The notes beneath the pieces are model-generated. The model did no database searches and was not told the origin of the DNA. It saw only the letters and a list, made by a program, of their open reading frames with translations. This document shows positions 56,678 to 64,000 of a stretch of DNA of 64,000 nucleotides, one piece after another; position 1 is the first letter of the stretch; every line of letters starts with the position of its first letter. The stretch is from Aspergillus flavus. Taxonomy: Eukaryota > Ascomycota > Eurotiomycetes > Eurotiales > Aspergillaceae. Location of the stretch: positions 5,394,001-5,458,000 of the forward strand of contig NC_092406.1 of NCBI RefSeq assembly GCF_009017415.1, given 5' to 3'. Made by a program: the position numbers and the translations under genes.

Positions 56678-57885
56678 ATGGCCAAGATCAAGACCATCGA
56701 GTATTTCCGAGTCCTTCCCAGATGGCTTTTCGTCAAAGTAGTAGATGAAGATGGAAACCACGGCTGGGGTGAAAGCACCCTCGAAGGGCACACAGAAGCC
56801 GTCGAAGGAACGCTCAATGCGCTGTGCAAGCGTTTCCAGGGATACGAGGCCGAGTATATTCCCCCCCTCAATCCCCTCAGCACTACGACGCAGAAGGGCT
56901 AACAGATCAGTGATATCGAACACATCTGGCAAATGACCTGGCGTCTCGGCTTCTACCGCGGTGGCCCCGTCTTCATGTCCGCCATCTCCGGTATCGACAT
57001 CGCCTTGTGGGATCTCAAGGGCCGCAAACTCGGCGTCCCAATTCACCAGCTCATCGGGGGAAAGGTCCGCAATAAGCTCTCCGTCTACGCATGGATCGGC
57101 GGTGACCGACCCGACGACGTCGAAGCAGCCGGCAAAGCACGCCTGGCACAGGGATTCAAAGCGATCAAGATGAACGCCACGGAGGACGTGAATTGGCTGG
57201 ATTCCCCACGAGCGTTGGATTCTAGCGTCGAGCGTCTGAAGGCTGTCAAGGCGTTGGGTCTGGATGCTGCGCTGGACTTCCATGGCCGTTTGCACAAGCC
57301 CATGGCGAAGCAATTGGCCAAGGCGCTTGAACCGCACAAGCCACTTTTCCTTGAAGAACCTCTGCTCTCTGAACACCCGGAGGGCATCAAGCAGTTGTCG
57401 GACCAGGTGTCGTGTCCAATTGCACTGGGTGAGCGTCTTTACAGTCGCTGGGATGTGAAGCGCTTTTTGGAGGATGCTAGCGTTGATGTCCTCCAGCCCG
57501 ACATCAGCCATTGCGGAGGTATCTCTGAGCTACGACGGATTGCCTCCATGGCTGAAACTTATGATGTTGCTATTGCACCACATTGTCCTCTCGGTCCTAT
57601 TGCCTTGGCTGCCTGTATGCAGGTTGATCTTGCCACTCCTAATTCGTTATCCAGGAGATGAGCCTCGGAATCCATTACAACACCGAAGCTGGTGATTATG
57701 ATATCACTAGTTATGTCAAGGATGCTAGTGTCTTCGATGTCAAGGATGGTTATGTTGATGCTTTGACGGCCCCGGGACTGGGTATCGAGGTTGATGAGGA
57801 AACTGTCCGGCGCGTGGCGCAGAGCACTGAGCCCTGGCAGCCCAAGGAGTTCTTTGGCCCCGATGGTGGTATACGGGAGTGGTAA
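56678..57885 (+). CDS. D-galactonate dehydratase-like enzyme (enolase superfamily), interrupted by a one-base frame break
   Basis: Exon 1 is 56678-56853; a 57-bp intron (GTATAT, CTAAC branch, TCAG) leads to 56911. From there the frame is open to TGA at 57659-57661, but near 57641-57645 homology jumps one frame: LATPN is followed in the next frame by QEMSLGIHYN and continues to TAA at 57883. One missing base explains it. The fold is clear: AGFYRGG-like LGFYRGGPVFMSAI, YAWIGGDRP, metal ligands in ALDFHGR, LEEP and ALGERLYSRWD, and catalytic His in DFHGR and HCPLG. These match bacterial DgoD, which dehydrates D-galactonate in D-galactose oxidation. It may be a sequencing error or a recent null allele. 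Confidence 0.85.
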
Positions 57886-58137
57886 TATGCTCTGTGACTT
57901 TTCGCAGTCAATGTTCTGGGCTTGTTATATAGTACTACTTGTTGCATAGCGGTATGGTTTACGTCCGGTATATGACAAAGTTATAATACGATAAACATCT
58001 TATTGAGCTCTTGAGTGCGCAAATGATCTGCAAAAGTCTTGAAATCTCTAGGGGAGGCAAATAAGCTTACATAGCTTGTCTAATCGTCGGATAACCCGTC
58101 TAAGGGTTAAACAGATGATCTCTATCATATATATATA

Positions 58138-59580
58138 TCACGCCAGCTTCCGCGCAGCATTGCATTCATCTGCACGTCTAAGGCAGTCAAGTATCATATT
58201 CCAGAACGCATCCAGATCTACCCCCCGGGGAATCGCAACTCCGGTAGTACCAGATATAACCTTTGACCGACCGAGCTCGCCGACTAGCTCGACATCGGTC
58301 CCGTGGAGACCATCAGTGACGACGTCGACATCAAATCGCTCTCCGTTCCGATCGTCAAACTTCAAGACCTGATCGGGATGCCGCTTCGCATACTCTGGGT
58401 TGAGGGTCGACAGGATAACCGCGACCGCAAGAGGGTCGTGCAAGGGAGGCCCGCTAGTCAGTCCAAAAACATTTTCATAAGTTGACGCAAAGAAAACAAG
58501 GAGGTCGAAGAGCATCTGCCGGAGGACTGTTGGAGGCACCGAAAGGTCATCACCACCATGCAAGACGCGGGATTGCACAGAGTGCGAGGCGAGGACTTGG
58601 TGTGTTAAGTCAAGAGTGATCAAAGTTGTCTTGGAAGCGAGGACAGGATTGCTGAAGATTGACTGTGATGCTTCTGGATCGCACTATAGCAAAATCAACG
58701 TGACGTTAGACATAAATCTTAATCGCCGGTATGGAAAAGAAAAAGAGAGGCAAAAAATAGGACTGGAGGGTGTGCGTACGTAGATGTTAAATTCTGCCAG
58801 AGGGGTGATATTCCCAATCCTTGACTCTTCACCAACAAGTCGACTCATAGGCGCATCTGTGAAGCCTCCACCAACTCCGCCACCCATAATACTTAGACCT
58901 TGAATGTGCTCTGCTACTTCAGGGAACGTCGCAAAGAGCAAAGCTACGTTGGTTAAGGTCCCGGTTGCTATAACCCAAGGTGTCCCTTTTGGCTGTGCTA
59001 GGAGGGCATCTCGCATTGCCAGAATTGGGTTCTTGTCTGTAATTGGGGACTTTGTAGCCTTCGGTAGAAGTTCGGTTCCATCAATACCAGAATCACCTGG
59101 AAGAGAGGTGTGAGGGATCATTGTCTAGCTTGGGACCTGGCTAAGGCAGCTTAGTGGCTAAGAGCGAATACTTACCGTGAATATTCGGCGCATGAATTGC
59201 AGGCCTACAGAAAGGCTTTTTATGACCTGGATATACAGGAATTTCTGGTCGCCCTATGGCCTCCAATATCCTTGTAGCATTGTTGGTTGTGTTCTCCAGA
59301 GAGGCATTGCCGTGGACTGTGGTGATGCCCAATAAATTCAGAGAGGGATGGTGGGCAGCGAGAAGAATGGCAAATGCATCCTGTATACCCCAGAGATATC
59401 TGTTAATCTATGGTCATGGAAATACACTTGTGGTAACATTTTATACTCACATCGTGGCCTGAGAACAGCTGTGTTAGCATACTGACTAGGTTGTATATCT
59501 ATATCTCACATGCTCAGAATCTACCTACCCGGATCGCAGTCTAGCCATAGAGGAATAGGGATATCAGATGACGAGTGCAT
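58138..59580 (-). CDS. URH1: Inosine/uridine-preferring nucleoside hydrolase
   Basis: Exons 59580-59529, 59458-59451, 59380-59176, 59096-58780 and 58683-58138 join in phase to 375 aa. Exon 2 is 8 nt and completes the calcium-binding DCDPGHDDA motif, which is split over exons 1-3. The family hydrolyses the N-glycosidic bond of ribonucleosides for salvage. Further landmarks are GITTVHGNASLENTTNNA, PWVIATGTLTNVALL, GGGVGGGFTDAP, LAEFNIYCDPEA and the late Ca-ligand/His region GPPLHDPLAVAV. Length is near that of fungal uridine ribohydrolases. It is convergent with the dehydratase and divergent from the PXA gene. Preference for uridine, inosine or nicotinamide riboside cannot be read from sequence. 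Confidence 0.92.
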
Positions 59581-59960
59581 CGCGGCGTTCTATGGCGCAT
59601 ATAGATAACTTAATGAGTATTCAGGGGATAGATATTATTATGGAATTGTTAGGTTAGCTGATCCATGGATGACAATGGCGGGGGGAGATCACTGATAAGG
59701 ACTCCTTATCAACATGAGGAAGCCCTAAGCCCTGAGCGCATCCCAAAGAGGAATCTCCGCGTGGAGCAACAGCGTCATCGCAGTCGCAGCTTCCCCGGAA
59801 AAGAAACTCCCCGAGAACTTATTGTCCTTGTACTATTGGAGTTGTTGACATTTGCCCCCTTGCCTTATCGACGACGGCTTCGATGTGACATCCGACATTT
59901 GCTATATTCTTACAGTTTCAATTTTGGAAAAGTATTATTAGATACCGTCACTGGAATGAA
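59581..59960. other. Bidirectional promoter between the nucleoside hydrolase and the PXA gene
   Basis: 380 bp between divergent starts. A 99-codon plus ORF (59665-59964) runs into the PXA start in another frame and shares ATGA with it at 59961; it could act as an upstream ORF but has no domain features. Confidence 0.5.
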
Positions 59961-62900
59961 ATGAGCGGCGAGCCTTCTCGTCCGGGGCTCCATCCGCTTT
60001 CACATCTCAAAGCTGGGCCGACAACGTCCCGCTCCAAGTCAACAGCTTCAGCAAATGTGCGGCCATCGTCTCGGGCTTCACATCGACCCCGGCTACATAA
60101 GGCCTCTAGCCGAGATACTCAAACTGACGCGACAGGCGACAAAGCAACTACCGCTTTAATCCGTCGCGTCCTATGTTCCCAGGCAGGTAACTTTGGAGGC
60201 GCATCAACATCACAGTCCCCAGAAGAACTGTTACCTCCACTTACAAGCTCAAATGAAGTGGATCGTCAGCTGTATGCCTTGATCGCGATTATCATTAAAG
60301 AATTCGTCTTCTCCTGGTACTCAAAAATTACATCGGATCAGATTCTTGTCCACGAAGTCATCCAGGTGATTGCGCATTGTACGCGAGCAGTGGAACAGAG
60401 ACTGCGCGACACTGATGTTTCACAGCTACTTCTGGACGAGATACCGACTTTAATTGAAGCGCATATTATTTGTAAGGGTGGAGCTAAAATCGTCTTCGGA
60501 CTGTTGAGCCATATCTTTACTAACTAGTCTTGGAATCAGCGTACAGACTAGCCAGAGAACAGTCTCGGCTATCTGGTCTTACCCCCTCAACTCGCGAGAT
60601 TTATCATAGTCTTAACCCTCATCCGAGCCTTTCTCCAATCCCAGACCCGACGGATACCCACACCGTCACCCAGCAAGCCGATAATGAAGCCAGATATAGA
60701 CAACTATTGGTGAGCGGGGTGTTGGCTGTGCTCCTGCCAACAGAGGATTTAAAGAATGCCTGCTTGCGGACGCTAGTTTGTGATATCTTGGCAGATCTAA
60801 TCATTGGAAATCAAGTTAGTGGGAAGATGTGCGAGGGGTGGTTCTTGTGGGAGAGTGCCACAAAACTGATTGACGTGGTGGGAAGTCGCCAGAGTCATGA
60901 GATTGATGCAAAAACTGCAGTACCACATAGACAGAATCAGTTACAAAAGTTCGACCTGCTTTCTCCCCAGGAAGACTCTCAGAAACATCATTCGTCGTCA
61001 AGTGTCCAATTACGGATCCCAGATTGGGTGTGGAAAATCCTTCAATTTGTCTTCCTAGCCTACGTGACCTTACGTTTCATTGTGACGGGCATTTTAAGCG
61101 TTGCATCCACTCCAGTGGCCTCGTCCTCGTCCTTTACCGGGCACGTAAACGAGGCGTCCGCTCCATGCAACCCTCCTCGGAAGCGTCCCGTTCTCAATTA
61201 TGGACTATACGGCATGCTTTCGCAACTATTAGATATTCCCCGGCGGATGCCATGGTTGGGAGGGCTGGTGGCACTCTTTCAACACTTGATCTTGGCAGGT
61301 CCAGGTCGACTAGGTGACACGGATAGTGTTCTTGACAGGTAAGTTGTACATTTACTTTTGAGTGTCTTTTTGTCTATTTTTGTTTATCCTTCTCGTTTCT
61401 CTCATTCCCGCGAAGTTACTCGTGCTTCTTATCACTGGTTTATCAGATGAGACGGAGTAACTTTAGGAGGGTGGGAACTTTAGCTGTGGAGAAGCGGTAC
61501 GGTTCGATATCCGAACCATGATCGACGCTGGTGCTGGAAAGTACCCTTTCCTGTCAGGGCATCGAAGACGAGTCATTGGAAGATGGTCGAGAAGCCCAGC
61601 GGGACGACGATGCAACTGATGCGCATTGCTCGCATGCTGCAACGATCACTTGATCTTGGTGTGGATGCACAGGCCATCCTTCGTTTTCCCAGTTTCTGAC
61701 CCTGATTCGCCTGTTGGGCCCCTGCACGGTCGTACTGTCATTACGAGGTGTGACCGGCGCATACTGGTAACTTACCGTGTTCGTATTTGAGTTACCGCCG
61801 AATTACTCCATGACGATGAGCCTATGAACAGTTCTCATCATCATAGCGTGATGCTACTATTATTATGATGATATGACGATAGTCGTCATACTCTTCGCCC
61901 CCTTTCTCGTCTGTCCTCTCAACTACAACCGGAAGGTTTGAAGTTGACTGGTCATTCCCTGCCCGAAATTGACTGGGGCTTCGGCCATTCCGAAGGGGGA
62001 GAACGTGTCCGCTCCCCTGTCAATCAACTCTGAATGGGCTGGCCCGTCCCTTTCCGTCCCGCTCGACTCCATTATCCGTGCAACTCCGGCATTCTGGAAA
62101 CATTATCCACCAGACAATGGCACCAAAGAAAGGAAGAGCCCGAAAATAAGTATGAGGAAAGAAAGGAACGATGGGGAGACAATCCCATAGCCTTCAATGG
62201 ACTTGACAATGCTATTGGTGCTGTGCCTCCCTGCCGACGACAAGGGAAGGTCATCCGTTTATCCTTATGCCGGAAAGTGGGCGCCTTTCAGTTCGCCGTT
62301 CATAAACCAACGCTAAGGAACGATACATGAAATTAATCATGGCGATCATCCTAGGATTGGTTGAGGGAATAGCCATGCGACTTCTAGGGATTGGCATGGA
62401 TAGGGCGAAGTTCGCTTCCCTCCCTAATTTTCGAGCCAATCAGCGAAATCCCTCGCGGGGACGCTCTGAATTCGAATCCCGGCTGCGGTCACCGGTGTTT
62501 AGACGGCCTTATGAAGCCTATGGTACGGCTCGGAAAGAATGCCTTCTCTTGGGGATGCGTGCGAGATGACGACTGGGAGTCTCGCCGCCATTTCCACTTG
62601 TCGTCATCTTCAGCATTGGGCCCTTGTTAATCGCACCAATCGATGGCCCAAGCTCCTCACATTGGCCAAGCCGATCGCATCAGGTCTCCACCCAGCCATT
62701 CATCCTCTCTTTGTTTGACTTTTTTTTTTATTTTTATTTTATTTTATTTTATTTTATTTTATTTTATTTTTTTTTTTTTCTTTTTTTTCAATGAGTGACC
62801 CTCCCTTCAATCGGCGTCACACAACTTCCTTTCTAGGCAAAGGACCTTGATACTCTGGACCGCTTCTCCACAGTCTGGGGTTCGACCGCCTACCATGTCC

Positions 62901-63711
62901 GACCTTCCTCCATCCGTCTGTGTTGCGCTATCTGACTGTTGCTGATTTCATGTCTCTCGTTTGGAGCGTCTGGCTAACCCTGGTCCGAAAAATTTTTATG
63001 GTTGACTCCACTAGGTTCCTCCACGAGACCATTCAGAATCATGTCTTGACCCCCACCTTATTGCCCAATCTCCTCCGCGCGTCCAGGGCGGCACTTTTCC
63101 CTTCGAATGCTCGCTCGACTCAGGCGGCCAGCGCGAATCAAGACGGCGCTCCGGCTCCGTATTTGCCCGCACAACCGCCAGCGTCCCCTACGGTGACGAG
63201 CCCGCCTAGTGAAGCCGCTGGCGCAAGTAACGCCAGCAGTAGCGTCTTAACGACTAGTATTTCCGCGACTGCGCCTTCCTTATCGCCGGAACAGCGTCCC
63301 ACCGCGGCCGAAATCGCTTCCATCAAGCGAAGGTGCGCGGTAAGCATCCTGTCATTGGTCCCTCGTCCCATCGCGCGGCGCTTCTTGGGCGTTCCAGCGA
63401 AAATTGTCATTGGACAAACGCCCCCTGAACGCCAAGAGCATTTTAAGGCTCCCAATGAACAGAACCACCAACATTCGGAACCAGTTTGTGCCTTATCACC
63501 TGACCCATTATCGGACGATGATCTGAAAGAGTCGCTCCTTCTCGCGGCAATTGAGAACGACATTCTGGATCTATTCGCCGATGAGTATTGCAATAAGCAT
63601 CTAATCTACTCGATCATTGAAACCGTTCTAGCAAGGCTTCTCCCCGAGCTATCAGAACGCAGCCTAACGGAGTTGATGGAAGACCGGGGCGTGTCTTTAG
63701 ACAGCGACTGA
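59961..63711 (+). CDS. PXA-domain membrane protein with a 1.68-kb last intron
   Basis: Exons 59961-60471, 60528-61338 and 63015-63711 join in phase to 672 aa. The first intron is ordinary (56 bp, TTACTAAC branch). The second (61339-63014) has a GTAAGT donor and CACTAG acceptor and joins SVLDR to FLHETIQNHVLTPTLLPN, which reads as one continuous PXA helix. The PXA domain (sorting-nexin-associated) starts near residue 85 (SSNEVDRQLYALIAIIIKEF) and is followed by IPDWVWKILQFVFLAYVTLR, a membrane helix, a Ser/Pro/Ala-rich linker and a conserved end (LAAIENDILDLFADEYCNKH). S. pombe Pxa1 belongs to this family. The long intron could hide an insertion, or the 3' part could be a separate transcript. 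Confidence 0.78.
61339..63014. other. Oversized intron or inserted segment within the PXA gene
   Basis: 1676 bp between exons 2 and 3, versus about 50-220 bp for nearly all other introns here. It has no long ORF, no recognisable transposase and no obvious terminal repeats. An ATTTT repeat lies near its right end. A stretch near 62460-62500 (TTCGAATCCCGG) looks like a tRNA T-loop, but no tRNA fold could be built around it. Confidence 0.6.
62719..62788. repeat. (ATTTT)n pentanucleotide repeat with T-runs
   Basis: At least nine ATTTT units between T-runs, in the large PXA intron. Directly visible in the sequence. Confidence 0.9.
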
Positions 63712-64000
63712 AACCCACGTATACCGATAGATATAATAACAACAGAGAGCTATAATATAGGACCATCTCACCGAGAGTGAACAATAGCTTAGTGATACCC
63801 TGCCCCGTTGGGCAGAAGTTTTAGAGCAATAGATCAATGGCATTAGAGACAGGCACTGCCTCGGCTAAATTGAGAGTCGTGTTGCGCAACAGAGTATTGG
63901 TAGGCCGATAACCTTATCAAACCTGGTTAGGGTCTCAGGCCTTCAGGCCTCCAGTCGGTATTCATGGATCTCGTTCGGTTCATGCATTTCTGCTCCCTCC
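63712..64000. other. 3' flank of the PXA gene to window end
   Basis: 289 bp, presumably 3' UTR and following intergenic DNA. No ORF or RNA gene is visible before the window ends. Confidence 0.5.

Noticed and set aside
62455..62505. tRNA-like T-loop sequence in the PXA intron
   Set aside because: TTCGAAT is present, but the flanking stem does not pair and no A-box, anticodon arm or acceptor stem can be built around it.

Overview
The window is nuclear DNA of a filamentous ascomycete, most likely an Aspergillus-type member of the Eurotiales. The evidence is many genes with short introns (mostly 50-75 bp) that carry GT donors and CTAAC/CTGAC-like branch sites, compact gene spacing on both strands, and protein families typical of that group: a GPI-type secreted acid phosphatase, a SipA3/Sip3-like BAR-PH protein, Stb3, Gid4 and a PXA-domain protein. 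I see no bacterial operon structure, rRNA, convincing tRNA or CRISPR array, and no secondary-metabolite cluster.

Layout. 0-11 kb: the 5' end of a Kap120/importin-11 gene (minus), a small hydrophilic protein, a poorly resolved possibly broken gene (2.5-3.1 kb), an aldehyde dehydrogenase (plus) convergent with a secreted acid phosphatase (minus), and the peroxisomal RING protein Pex2. 11.5-18.9 kb: a dihydroxyacid dehydratase paralogue, a membrane-anchored alpha/beta-hydrolase fused to a dual-specificity-type phosphatase, and ribosomal protein eS19. 19.4-22.3 kb: an NTF2/SnoaL-like protein and a class III CoA-transferase, both on minus. A gene-poor 3.8 kb block follows. 26-31 kb: Stb3, a Pro/Thr-rich protein and the mitochondrial ADP/ATP carrier. 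31-33 kb holds no confident gene but carries a 39-nt poly-T tract. 33-45.9 kb is dense housekeeping: Kri1, the Sip3/Lam-like contact-site protein, Sen15, Hut1, a Par14/Pin4 parvulin, ALKBH6 and a Dfg10/SRD5A3 polyprenol reductase. 48-64 kb: Hos4 (Set3 complex), ribosomal eS12, Gid4, a galactonate-dehydratase-like enzyme with a one-base frame break, a nucleoside hydrolase, and a PXA-domain protein whose last intron is 1.68 kb.

The genes do not form one pathway. They are mostly independent housekeeping loci in divergent or convergent pairs: ribosome and translation (eS19, eS12, Kri1, Sen15), organelle and membrane biology (Pex2, ADP/ATP carrier, Sip3-like, Hut1, Dfg10, PXA protein), nuclear control (Kap120, Stb3, Hos4), protein quality control (Gid4, parvulin), and a scattered metabolic set (ALDH, DHAD, CoA-transferase, sugar-acid dehydratase, nucleoside hydrolase, acid phosphatase).

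I found no clearly undescribed multi-gene system. The most notable observations are at gene-structure level: the giant intron, the frameshifted enolase-superfamily gene, the hydrolase-phosphatase fusion, a GC-AG intron, an 8-nt exon, and a chain of ATGA-overlapping upstream ORFs before HOS4. All exon joins were deduced by reading splice signals and frame by eye. They are phase-consistent but not confirmed by transcripts.
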